In this document: positions 33,987 through 41,850 of the stretch, piece after piece | Layout: each line of letters begins with the position of its first letter | Position numbering within the stretch: the stretch's first letter is position 1 | NCBI GenBank assembly: GCA_034440495.1 | Contig: JAWXCE010000061.1 | Location: 11,645 to 75,644 of the forward strand | Source: JAWXCE01 sp034440495 | GTDB lineage: Bacteria; Pseudomonadota; Alphaproteobacteria; Rhizobiales; Rhodomicrobiaceae | Length of the DNA stretch: 64,000 nt | Direction: 5' to 3' | Program-made: the position numbers and the translations under genes | The notes under the pieces: model-generated | Database searches by the model: none | Seen by the model: only the letters and a program-made list of their open reading frames with translations | What the model was told of the DNA's origin: nothing

Positions 33987-35591
33987 ATGTCTTCCCTGAT
34001 TCTCATCCTCGGCGATCAACTTTCCTCCAGTATATCGTCGCTCTCCGGCGCCGATAAAGCACGCGACACCGTCCTGATGGCGGAGATTGTCGAAGAGGCT
34101 ACCTATGTGCGGCATCACCAGAAAAAGGTCGCCTTTATTTTCTCCGCAATGCGCCATTTTGCCAAGGAGCTTGAAGGGGAAGGCTGGCGCGTTGACTATG
34201 TCAAACTGGATTCTAGCGGCAACTCAGGCTCATTCGCCGGAGAGGTTGGGCGCGCGCTTAAGCGTCATGACGTGGCGCGCATCAAGGTAACGGAGCCTGG
34301 CGAATGGCGCGTGCTAGAGATGATGCACGCCTGGAATGCCGCTTTCGATTTGCCAGTGCACATCCTGCCGGATGATCGGTTCATTTGCTCTGGCGATGAG
34401 TTTGCCGCTTGGGCCGAGGGCCGCAAACAGTTTCGCATGGAGTATTTTTACCGCGAGATGCGCCGAAAAACACGCCTGCTAATGGACGGCGATCAGCCTG
34501 TGGGCGGGCAATGGAATTTTGACAAGCACAACCGCAAACCTGCAAAATCAAACCTGTTTATGCCAGACATCGCGCGGTTCAAGCCGGATGATGTCACACG
34601 GGATGTGCTCACGCTGGTGGCGGCTCGCTTCGGCAATCATTTCGGCGATCTGGAGCCGTTCGGCTTCGCCGTCACGCGCGCTGACGCCAAGACCGCATTC
34701 GACGGATTCTTAAAGCACGCCCTTCCGCACTTTGGCGATTACCAGGATGCCATGCTGCGCGATGAGAAGTTTTTATACCATGCCGTGGTGTCGCCGTACC
34801 TAAACGCTGGATTGCTCGATCCCATTGAAATGTGCAGGCAGGCAGAGGCGGAGTATCGGGCCGGGCGAGCGCCGCTGAACGCCGTGGAAGGCTTTATTCG
34901 CCAGATTATCGGTTGGCGCGAATATGTGCGCGGCATCTATTGGCTGAAAATGCCGGAGTATGTGACCCAGAACTATCTCGGCGCGTCGCGGTCCTTGCCG
35001 GATTTCTATTGGACGGGGGAGACCGAGATGGCTTGCGTGCGCGCAGCGGTGATCCAGACTCGGGAGGAGGCTTACGCACATCACATCCAGCGATTGATGG
35101 TGACTGGCAATTTCGCAATGCTTGCGGGTGTCGATCCGGCGTTCGTCTGCGAATGGTACTTAGCTGTTTACGCCGATGCTTATGAATGGGTCGAGTTGCC
35201 GAACACGCTCGGCATGAGCCAGTTCGCTGACGGGGGGCTGCTTGGCTCCAAGCCCTACGCGGCAGGTGGCGCTTACATCAACAAGATGTCCGATTATTGC
35301 AAGGGCTGCCATTACGATGTTCGCGAGAAGATTGGTGAGCGCGCGTGCCCGTTCAACTACTTGTACTGGGATTTTCTGGCGCGCAATAAAGACAAGTTGC
35401 GAGGCAATCAGCGGCTTGCGCCAATGTATAGGGTTCTGGAGAAGATGGACGAAGACCGTTTGCGAGCGATTGTGGAAAGCGCGCAAGCATTCTTGGATGG
35501 TTTATCCTCGTCTGTAGGGTACAGCGCGCTGCCGCAACCAACGGCGAAAAAGAAAAAGGCAGCCTCTTTGGAAGGGGCTGCCCGAAGATGA
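33987..35591 (+). CDS. FeS-containing photolyase/cryptochrome, PhrB type
   Basis: A 534-aa member of the FeS-BCP class of bacterial (6-4) photolyases and cryptochromes. The antenna-domain start LILILGDQLS and the MEYFYREMR segment are typical. Cysteines fall at 350, 438, 441 and 454, the positions reported as [4Fe-4S] ligands in Agrobacterium PhrB, within MACVRAAV, DYCKGCHYD and RACPFNYLYWDFL. FAD is expected in the C-terminal helical domain. The last residues (KKKKAASLEGAARR) are encoded by DNA that also forms a minus-strand terminator. Confidence 0.93.
   Translation: MSSLILILGDQLSSSISSLSGADKARDTVLMAEIVEEATYVRHHQKKVAFIFSAMRHFAKELEGEGWRVDYVKLDSSGNSGSFAGEVGRALKRHDVARIKVTEPGEWRVLEMMHAWNAAFDLPVHILPDDRFICSGDEFAAWAEGRKQFRMEYFYREMRRKTRLLMDGDQPVGGQWNFDKHNRKPAKSNLFMPDIARFKPDDVTRDVLTLVAARFGNHFGDLEPFGFAVTRADAKTAFDGFLKHALPHFGDYQDAMLRDEKFLYHAVVSPYLNAGLLDPIEMCRQAEAEYRAGRAPLNAVEGFIRQIIGWREYVRGIYWLKMPEYVTQNYLGASRSLPDFYWTGETEMACVRAAVIQTREEAYAHHIQRLMVTGNFAMLAGVDPAFVCEWYLAVYADAYEWVELPNTLGMSQFADGGLLGSKPYAAGGAYINKMSDYCKGCHYDVREKIGERACPFNYLYWDFLARNKDKLRGNQRLAPMYRVLEKMDEDRLRAIVESAQAFLDGLSSSVGYSALPQPTAKKKKAASLEGAARR
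35546..35583 (-). terminator. Rho-independent terminator for the minus-strand repeat protein gene
   Basis: On the minus strand the inverted repeat GGGCAGCC/GGCTGCC (35576-35583 paired with 35558-35564) is followed by TTTTTCTTTTT (35557-35547). It lies 40 bp past the stop of the gene at 35623-36114. It sits inside the 3' end of the convergent photolyase gene. On the plus strand there is no T-tract. Confidence 0.75.
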
Positions 35592-35622
35592 CTGTAGCTT
35601 ATAATTCTTTTTAAATGTCCAG

Positions 35623-36114
35623 TTAGTGACGGCTTCCGTAACGGCTGTGACTCTGCCAACGGCTGTGTTCGCCGTATCCGCCGCCACCACCACCACCACC
35701 ACCACTTCCATGACGGTTGTGACTGCTCCAGCGTCCGTGACCGTCATAATTGCCGCCGCCGCCGCTTCCGTGACGGTTGTGGCTGGAATACCGGCCGTGA
35801 CCGCCTTCATATCCGCCGCTTCCATTACGGTTGTGGCTATTGTAGCGGCTGTGGCTTCCGTTACGATTGTGGCTGCTGTAACGGCTATGGCTGCCGTTGC
35901 GGTTGTGGCTGTTGTATTGGCTGTGGCCGCCGTATCCGACGCTGCCCCAGCGCTGGTGGCTGCGGTATTTATGGTGCCACGAATAGTCGCCCACCTTAAG
36001 AACGAGACTATCCTGGCTGTCTTGAGTAAGTTTTATCACTGGCTCAGCGCTGGATTGACCAGAAGTGAGGGCGATAAACGCAGTTAGTAAGCATGCGAAA
36101 ACAGATCTTAACAT
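35623..36114 (-). CDS. Secreted Gly/Ser/His/Asn-repeat protein
   Basis: A 163-aa protein with a clear signal peptide (MLRSVFACLLTAFIALTSGQ, cleavage near SSAEP). After a short spacer (VIKLTQDSQDSLVLKVGDYS) it consists of repeats built on S-H-N-R-(N/H)-G-S, interrupted by poly-Gly, and ends HSRWQSHSRYGSRH. His, Arg and aromatic residues dominate; there are no cysteines outside the signal peptide. Such compositions occur in metal-binding or surface-coating proteins; no family is recognised. RBS AGGAG is perfect, and a terminator follows. Confidence 0.8.
   Translation of the reverse strand: MLRSVFACLLTAFIALTSGQSSAEPVIKLTQDSQDSLVLKVGDYSWHHKYRSHQRWGSVGYGGHSQYNSHNRNGSHSRYSSHNRNGSHSRYNSHNRNGSGGYEGGHGRYSSHNRHGSGGGGNYDGHGRWSSHNRHGSGGGGGGGGGYGEHSRWQSHSRYGSRH
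35635..35935. repeat. Coding minisatellite in the repeat protein gene
   Basis: Variants of the unit TTCCGTTACGGTTGTGGCT recur along this stretch with spacings of 30 to 60 bp, giving the protein's SHNRxGS repeats. A (CCA)n run near 35682-35703 codes for the poly-Gly segment. Such arrays tend to vary in copy number between strains. Confidence 0.75.
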
Positions 36115-36389
36115 ATGACTCTCCTGTCAATCTTTCCTTGGCGTAACAGTTTTAAGTCTGGTGATGACGAATTCTTGTTGATGGATCGAGTTAAACGGCA
36201 ACCTAACTTGACCGGTAAACCAATAGTTATCCTTTAAACTGGCTTGCTTGTACCTTTGCAAACTAGTCTCTTTAAAATGAACGCAGCTTGAACAATCTGT
36301 TATCCGCCAGTTAGGTGCGGCGTCCATGCGAATAGTCAGCATCCGCGGGGCAATCTGTGAAACCAAAATTTATGCGGAAAATTACAGGC

Positions 36390-36560
36390 TTACTCATCAT
36401 TCCGTTGGGCACGCAATTCGAGGTAAAAATCGTAGCCAGCCATAACCATAACCACGATTACGACGATCGCGAGATCGAGGTGTCCCACATACCAGATAAG
36501 GATGCCGGAAAACGCGAAAAACAGGCTTAAAGCGAATACCGCCCGAACAACTTCAATCAT
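36390..36560 (-). CDS. Small membrane protein after TRAP permease, 56 aa
   Basis: A 56-codon frame beginning MIEVVRAVFALSLFFAFSGI and ending YDFYLELRAQRNDE. It has two hydrophobic stretches (about 5-25 and 28-44), so probably two spans with a charged C-terminal tail. The ATG lies 12 bp past the DctM stop with a GGGTGAT-type RBS, so it is very likely the last gene of the TRAP operon. No family recognised. It may be an accessory of the transporter; the dctPQM systems described do not need a fourth part. Confidence 0.65.
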   Translation of the reverse strand: MIEVVRAVFALSLFFAFSGILIWYVGHLDLAIVVIVVMVMAGYDFYLELRAQRNDE

Positions 36561-36572
36561 TAATATCACCCA

Positions 36573-37928
36573 CTAGTTGGGATAAAGGTAGTTTGGCAGC
36601 CACAGCGCAACGCCGGGGAATACGTAAACGATAATCATGGCGAGGAAAACCATCATCACATAAGGCGTAAGCCCCCGGTAGATGTCGGCAAGGCTCACGC
36701 TTGGCGGTGCAATTCCTTTCAGATAGAACGCCGCCATAGCCACCGGGGGCGTCAGAAAGGATGTCTGCAGATTGAGGGCGATAAGAATACCGAAGAACAA
36801 CGGATCAATATTAAACAGAGGCAGCAGAGGCAGAAAGATAGGAACGAAGATAATAATAATTTCCGACCATTCGAGAGGATATCCGAGCACGAAGATGATA
36901 ATCTGCGCCAGTATCAGGAATGTCAGCGGGCTTAGATTAAGGGACAGCACGAAATCGCGGATGATGTCATTGCCGCCAAGATACGCGAACACTGCGGCAA
37001 AGGTCGCCGAGCCTACGAATAGCCAGCAGACCATGGCCGATGTGCGCGCCGTGAGATAGACGGACTCCTTCAGGCGTTCCCAGGTCAGAGCGCGGTAAGC
37101 AGCGGCCAGACCGAGCGCGCCGAAAGCGCCAAGGGCTGCAGCTTCTGCTGGCGTCGCCCAGCCCGCCATAATAGCGCCCAGCACCGCGAGAATCAGGAAT
37201 GCGAGCGGCACGAAGGACGTGAAAAGCAACCACAAAAGTTGCAGATTGCTAATATCAGGAAGATCTTCCTTTCGCGGTCTCGGAGCAAGCGCCGGGTTGA
37301 TGACAGCCCGAACAATTACATACGTCATATACATGCCAGCGAGCAGGAAGCCGGGGAAAAGAGCGCCCGCGTAAAGCTTAACCGGCGATACGCTCGCAGT
37401 TTGCGCATAGACGATAAGCATAATGCTGGGCGGGATAAGGATGCCGAGGCAACCGCCAGCGCAGATCACGCCGGTGGCGAAGCTGTTGTCATATTTCTGC
37501 TTCAGCATGGCGGGGAGGGCAAGAATACCCATCAGCGTCACAACGGCGCCCACGATGCCGGTGGCGGTGGCGAAAAGCGCGCAGGTTGCTAGCGTCGCGA
37601 TGGCCATAGAGCCGGGTAAACGCCATGCTGCAAGGTAGAAAGCGTTAAACAGGCGGTCAACCACGTTGGCGCGTTCGACGACATAGCCCATAAATAAGAA
37701 AAGTGGAATCGAAACCAGCACGTCGCTTGACATCACGCCGTATGTGTTCTGGACGAACAGATCGAACACGCGGTTGTCCAGCAGATGGCTCATACGGCTT
37801 GGATCATAATAAGCGTAGTAGCCGAAGCCAAGGCCCATGGCCATGAGCGTAAATGCGATGGGGAAGCCGAACATAATGACGACGACAAACAGCGCCAGCA
37901 TCAATACAGCGATTTCTGGTGGCGACAT
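36573..37928 (-). CDS. TRAP transporter large permease (DctM type)
   Basis: A 451-aa membrane protein with about 12 hydrophobic segments, of the TRAP DctM family: the N-terminal VVIMFGFPIAFTLMAMGLGF, the conserved FATATGIVGAVVTLMGILAL and GCLGILIPPSIMLIVYA motifs, and EAAALGAFGAL are visible. It forms the Na+-driven transport channel with the small permease. It starts directly after the DctQ stop codon. Confidence 0.95.
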   Translation of the reverse strand: MSPPEIAVLMLALFVVVIMFGFPIAFTLMAMGLGFGYYAYYDPSRMSHLLDNRVFDLFVQNTYGVMSSDVLVSIPLFLFMGYVVERANVVDRLFNAFYLAAWRLPGSMAIATLATCALFATATGIVGAVVTLMGILALPAMLKQKYDNSFATGVICAGGCLGILIPPSIMLIVYAQTASVSPVKLYAGALFPGFLLAGMYMTYVIVRAVINPALAPRPRKEDLPDISNLQLLWLLFTSFVPLAFLILAVLGAIMAGWATPAEAAALGAFGALGLAAAYRALTWERLKESVYLTARTSAMVCWLFVGSATFAAVFAYLGGNDIIRDFVLSLNLSPLTFLILAQIIIFVLGYPLEWSEIIIIFVPIFLPLLPLFNIDPLFFGILIALNLQTSFLTPPVAMAAFYLKGIAPPSVSLADIYRGLTPYVMMVFLAMIIVYVFPGVALWLPNYLYPN

Positions 37929-38600
37929 CTACTTCTTCTCCAAGCCGAGTTCTTGTTTTAATTGCTCGTGATCTTGCACTGCGTGGACGATCGCGGTCTC
38001 TGTTTCCTCCACATCATGTAACAGAGGTGGCCACGCGCCTGTCCGGAGACAGACAATTGCCCTGCAAACCTGCGCCATACCCTGAAGGAGCAGGAAAAAC
38101 CCGGCTAGGGGAATAATCATTTTTAACTGGTAAATCGGGATGTTGGCGGGACTGTTAATGCTTAACTCCCCCGCTGTGCCATAGCTGTAAGACGCCAGAG
38201 CAAATCTTACGCCTGCAATTATAAGCGCAAGCATCCCTGGAAAGAAAAAGGCGAAATAAAGCACAATTTCAAGTATCGCCTGACGCTGCGGTCGCCAGTT
38301 GCGGTAAAACATATCGGCCCGCACATGGCCGTCACGGGATAGCGTGTAGGCACCAGCCATCATGAAAAGCGCGCCGTACATGATGTAGCTCACGTCATAG
38401 GCCCAAGGCGTAGGCGCGCGCAAAAACTTCCGGACTATAACTTCATAGGTTACGCCGAAGGTCATGATAAGAATGACCCATGCAAATGATTTGCCAACCC
38501 AGGCTGAGAGCTTGTTGATGGAGTAGATGAAATTGAGCATGATATAATCTTGGATTGCGCGAAGGACGTTCACGAGCGAGAGTTTGAGGACGATGCACAT
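37929..38600 (-). CDS. TRAP transporter small permease (DctQ type)
   Basis: A 223-aa protein with four predicted membrane helices and the family motif FLRAPTPWAYDVSYIMYGAL (R-x-x-W core). It joins the large permease in tripartite ATP-independent transport. The ATG at 38600 has a good GAGGG RBS; the more usual N-terminus would be at 38540 (MLNFIYSINK). The C-terminal tail (about 30 residues) is charged. It follows dctP by 26 bp. Confidence 0.9.
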   Translation of the reverse strand: MCIVLKLSLVNVLRAIQDYIMLNFIYSINKLSAWVGKSFAWVILIMTFGVTYEVIVRKFLRAPTPWAYDVSYIMYGALFMMAGAYTLSRDGHVRADMFYRNWRPQRQAILEIVLYFAFFFPGMLALIIAGVRFALASYSYGTAGELSINSPANIPIYQLKMIIPLAGFFLLLQGMAQVCRAIVCLRTGAWPPLLHDVEETETAIVHAVQDHEQLKQELGLEKK

Positions 38601-38626
38601 CACCGCCCTCAAACTTCTGGCTAACT

Positions 38627-39760
38627 TTAGGCGGGTAGTTTGCCGGGGAAGAAGTGTTCATAAGCCGCTTTGAAGTCGGCGCTATTCAGGTGATGATAAT
38701 AACCAACCTTCTCTGCCCAGGCTTTCTGGCTGTCCACGACTTTCTTGAAGAATGGATCGGCGCTGAATTTTGTCAACGCGGCGTCCCAGCCCTTTAACTG
38801 CGCTTTTGTCACATCTTCAGGCGTGCGCACAACCGTAACGCCGCTGTCCTTGATGAGCGATTGCAGGTCGTTTGAATAATCGCGCATGGCTAGGCCGTAG
38901 TTTGCGGTCGTTGCGGCTTCGGCGGAGAATTCAAGGATGGCCTGCTGTTCTGCGGGCAGAGCTTTGTAGAAGGTTTTGTTGAAAATGATTTCGAAGCATT
39001 CGGCTGCCTGATGGTAGGAGCCGAGCATATAAATTTTCGCCACGTTGGCGGCACCAAAGCGCTTGTCGGATGATGGGTTATTAAATTCGAATGCTTCAAT
39101 GGTGCCTTTTTCCAGCGCCGGGACGATTTCACCGCCTGGCAACTGCACGACGCTCATGCCGATGCTCTGCTGAATTTCTGTGGCCAAACCGACAGTGCGG
39201 TATTTCAAGCCCTGAACGTCGGCGAGGTTTTTAACTTCCTTCTTAAACCAGCCGAAAGGTTGTGTCGGCATGGCGAAGGCGAAAAATCCGACAACATCGA
39301 GTTTCAGGATATCTTCGATGAGTTCGCGATACAGCTCCTTGCCGCCGCCGTAGTGAATCCAGGCAATGATTTGCGCAGCGTCGGTGCCAAATACGGGCGC
39401 GGTGCCGAACAAGGACGCCGCCTTGTTCTTGGAGTACCAATAAGCCGCGACGTGGTGCCCGCCATCTAGGGTGCCTGCTGCGACCGCATCCTGCACCTGG
39501 AACGCCTTGACGACAGCGCCAGCGGCAAGAAGATCGACCTTCAGGCGGCCGCCGGACATTTTCTCGACGCGCTCGACATATTGCCGGGCCATGTCCTGGA
39601 ACATTTCGGTCGCGGGCCAGCCGCTTTGCATTTTAACGAGTTTTGTCTGCGCGCGCGACACGTTTGGAAACGCGACCGTTGCAGTGGCGGCTGCCGCTAC
39701 AGCTCCACCTTTTAGAAATTTGCGTCGATTGACGGATTTATCCTGTGAACTCTGAGACAT
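38627..39760 (-). CDS. TRAP transporter substrate-binding protein (TakP-like)
   Basis: A 377-aa periplasmic binding protein with a twin-arginine signal (NRRKFLKGGAVAAAATAT). It belongs to the COG4663 group whose characterised member TakP binds alpha-keto acids. The ligand region is recognisable: KYRTVGLATEI (Arg for the carboxylate), VVQLPGGEIVPALEKGTIEA and FEFNNP. The substrate is probably a small organic acid; that is inference. It is first in the dctP-Q-M operon. Confidence 0.92.
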   Translation of the reverse strand: MSQSSQDKSVNRRKFLKGGAVAAAATATVAFPNVSRAQTKLVKMQSGWPATEMFQDMARQYVERVEKMSGGRLKVDLLAAGAVVKAFQVQDAVAAGTLDGGHHVAAYWYSKNKAASLFGTAPVFGTDAAQIIAWIHYGGGKELYRELIEDILKLDVVGFFAFAMPTQPFGWFKKEVKNLADVQGLKYRTVGLATEIQQSIGMSVVQLPGGEIVPALEKGTIEAFEFNNPSSDKRFGAANVAKIYMLGSYHQAAECFEIIFNKTFYKALPAEQQAILEFSAEAATTANYGLAMRDYSNDLQSLIKDSGVTVVRTPEDVTKAQLKGWDAALTKFSADPFFKKVVDSQKAWAEKVGYYHHLNSADFKAAYEHFFPGKLPA

Positions 39761-40010
39761 GACGTTGCTCTCCTTAAGGCATTCTTAAGTTTTTTAAAAA
39801 CAGTCAGGCGTGCCCAAGCCGTATTTCGGATTGTAGCTGTTCTCCCGTAACGGCCTTTTGCGTGCGCATCATGCCTGACAAGTCTGAAAACACAATGTTA
39901 TTCTTTAGTTGGAGCGCTCGAAGCCAACTGTAGTTGCGCAAACAAAACATGGTTTAAAATCAGCTTTGGACGCCGCGCACTCCCGTGATGGAGCAGTTTT
40001 GGCGTTATCA

Positions 40011-40045
40011 TTGACAAGCATCCCGCACAGTGAGACATAATCTCA
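40011..40045 (+). promoter_or_regulatory. Promoter and candidate autoregulatory operator of the IclR gene
   Basis: TTGACA at 40011-40016 is a perfect -35 and CATAAT at 40036-40041 a likely -10 with a long 19-bp spacer. The -10 sits inside the inverted repeat TGAGA-CATAA-TCTCA (40031-40045). A regulator bound there would block the promoter, so autorepression by the IclR protein is plausible. Confidence 0.45.
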
Positions 40046-40065
40046 AAATAAACGCGGAGATCGCC

Positions 40066-40890
40066 ATGACGCAGGATGCCATACCGTTAAAGGTTATCAG
40101 AAAAGAGAAAGTTGGGGGGCGCGACACGGTGCAATCGCTTTCGCGCGCGCTGAATTTAATGAACGCCATCGCGGCAAGCGAGCACGGCGTCACACTCTCG
40201 GAAGCCGCGAAGGAAACACGCCTCGCCGTCTCTACCGCACACCGGCTGCTCACCACGCTGCAGCAGGACCGCTTCGTGCGCTTCGATAGCGAGCGCGGCG
40301 TATGGACGATCGGCGTGCAGGCGTTCTCCGTCGGCAGCGCGTTTCTGCGCGCCCGCGAACTCACCGTCATCGCTAGGCCGTTCATGCGCCAGCTTATGGA
40401 GCGCAGCGGCGAGACGGTGAACCTAGCTGTAGAGGATCGGGGCGAGGCGATTTACGTCTCGCAGGTCGAGTGCCGCAAGCTCATGCGCGCCATCACCCGG
40501 CCCGGCGGGCGGGCGTTGATGCACGCCTCCGCCATTGGCAAGGCGCTGATGTCGGCCATGTCGGAGGAAGAGGTCGATAAAATCGTCGAAATGCACGGCC
40601 TGCCGCGCGAGACTGACAAAACCATTTCCACGCCCACCAAGCTGCGCACCGAACTCGCCATCGTGCGCCAGCGCGGCTATGCGGTGGACGACGAGGAAAA
40701 CGCCATCGGCCTGCGCTGCATCGCCGCCGTGGTCTATGACGAGCACGCGCACCCCGTCGCGGGCCTGTCGCTCTCCGGCCCCATGGCGCGCATCTCGGAT
40801 GATAGCATCGCTGGCCTGGGCGACGCAGTGTTCGAGGCCGCGAAAAAAATCACCGCCAACATGGGCGGTCGCACCCCCGCGAAGGCCTAA
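40066..40890 (+). CDS. IclR-family transcriptional regulator
   Basis: A 274-aa regulator. The N-terminal winged helix (VQSLSRALNLMNAIAASEHG, VTLSEAAKETRLAVSTAHRL) is followed by the IclR effector domain (RPGGRALMHASAIGKALMS, and GLRCIAAVVYDEHAHPVAGL). The ATG at 40066 has RBS CGGAG; a GTG at 40030 is in frame but lies within the promoter. Its neighbours, a TRAP organic-acid transporter and malate synthase A, suggest that it responds to glyoxylate or another small acid. A terminator follows at 40904. Confidence 0.92.
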   Translation: MTQDAIPLKVIRKEKVGGRDTVQSLSRALNLMNAIAASEHGVTLSEAAKETRLAVSTAHRLLTTLQQDRFVRFDSERGVWTIGVQAFSVGSAFLRARELTVIARPFMRQLMERSGETVNLAVEDRGEAIYVSQVECRKLMRAITRPGGRALMHASAIGKALMSAMSEEEVDKIVEMHGLPRETDKTISTPTKLRTELAIVRQRGYAVDDEENAIGLRCIAAVVYDEHAHPVAGLSLSGPMARISDDSIAGLGDAVFEAAKKITANMGGRTPAKA

Positions 40891-40903
40891 GCCCGCAAAC
40901 ACT

Positions 40904-40969
40904 AAACCGCTAAACCAACAGCTTGCCCGCAGCCGCCTCGATGCTCCATCTGGTTTAGCGGTTTTTCTT
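40904..40969 (+). terminator. Rho-independent terminator after the IclR gene
   Basis: Perfect 14-bp arms AAACCGCTAAACCA (40904-40917) and TGGTTTAGCGGTTT (40951-40964) flank a 33-base loop and run into TTTTTCTT. It lies 13 bp past the IclR stop. Confidence 0.75.
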
Positions 40970-41052
40970 CAAAGTCTAACTGTCATACGGCAGTAGATAT
41001 TACCCCTTATTTTAATACTGAACACGAGAGTAAGTTTCGATCGTCCAGCCTA

Positions 41053-41560
41053 TCATCTTGCATTCCTTGTAGGTCTTCCTTCTTGCCCAAATGTTTTGGA
41101 ATGCCCCCCAGCCCACGGATTGCCATCGTAACGCTGCCTTGACCATTGCTTGCCTTGGATATCGCTTATAAAAACCGTACGCGCAAAGTCCAGGCAGTCT
41201 ACCCTGGGCGGCGGATACAATAACCAATGCGTGCCAAAATCCTGTTTTCCATCAATCGGCTTTGCCGTCCGGATTTGCACGGGAAAAAAGCGGTGAACAT
41301 TTGGCTCCATTTCCTCAATAAAATTGCGCAAAACAGGCGCAACCACGAAAGATACTGTTGACATGCCAATGGCTTCCGGAACTTGGAAGCAACAAATTGT
41401 TGATTACGAGCGTTTGCTCCGACTTGAACAAAGATAATTCTTCTTCAGGAATTGTCCCTGTTGCTAATCGGCTGTGAAAGAACTCGGGTAAGGGCGGATC
41501 CCATCTCGTCGCGCCTATGCCAGCATTCATATCTACGCCGACGATGTAAGCTTTATCCAT
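41053..41560 (-). pseudogene. Imm11/DUF1629-like immunity protein, frameshifted
   Basis: Two overlapping frames read as one protein: MDKAYIVGVDMNAGIGATRW to about SEQTLVINN (from ATG 41560), then after a shift near 41391-41408 CFQVPEAIGMSTVSF and FFPVQIRTAKPIDGKQDFGT, HWLLYPPPRVDCLDFARTVF. The composite of about 169 aa resembles the imm11/MXAN_0049 (DUF1629) immunity family in its order of segments. A third frame down to 41012 (WGAFQNIWARRKTYKECKMI) may be the original C-terminus after another shift. The ATG overlaps the TGA of the upstream remnant, as in coupled toxin-immunity pairs. Confidence 0.55.
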
Positions 41561-41719
41561 CACACGCTCCGCACTATCTTGCCATCGATCAGGTAGTGGA
41601 CGCCCTTACACGGAAATACCTTCTCTCTCAAATCCTTCAGCATCTCATCCTGCCCGCCATAAGGTGCCGATCACATCAACCAGCCGCTTAATATCTAAAG
41701 CGTCCCCATCTCCGCAATT
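41560..41719 (-). pseudogene. Remnant of a toxin-like C-terminal domain
   Basis: Directly upstream of the immunity-like pseudogene, two frames join through a shift near 41641: CGDGDALDIKRLVDVIG then APYGGQDEMLKDLREKVF and PCKGVHYLIDGKIVRSV, ending in a TGA that overlaps the next ATG (TGATG). No start and no N-terminal part remain. Position and coupling suggest the C-terminal end of a polymorphic toxin; the sequence itself I cannot place in a toxin family. Confidence 0.35.
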
Positions 41720-41800
41720 CTATTCGCCCTGCCTCGCTCCTTCCGCATTGCGGAATTGCGTTCTAGGTGCGTTGCAACATCGCGCCTTCTAGATTAAATT

Positions 41801-41816
41801 AATCTGAAGTCAGATT
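41801..41816. promoter_or_regulatory. Candidate operator upstream of aceB
   Basis: AATCTGA-AG-TCAGATT is a perfect inverted repeat with 7-bp arms, centred about 42 bp before the malate synthase start in an AT-rich leader. Its position suits a regulator of aceB; the IclR protein encoded 0.9 kb upstream is the obvious candidate, though its own leader repeat (40031-40045) is different. Confidence 0.45.
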
Positions 41817-41850
41817 TAAGTCTGGCTTATTAATTTGAAGGAGAGCGGTG

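Noticed and set aside
35635..35935. Regularly spaced repeats that could suggest a CRISPR array
   Set aside because: The units lie in one open frame, vary in length and sequence, and encode protein repeats; no cas genes are near.
36127..36366. 79-codon minus-strand frame upstream of the repeat protein gene
   Set aside because: Starts at TTG without an RBS and has no family-like or membrane features; it probably belongs to the leader of the gene at 35623-36114.
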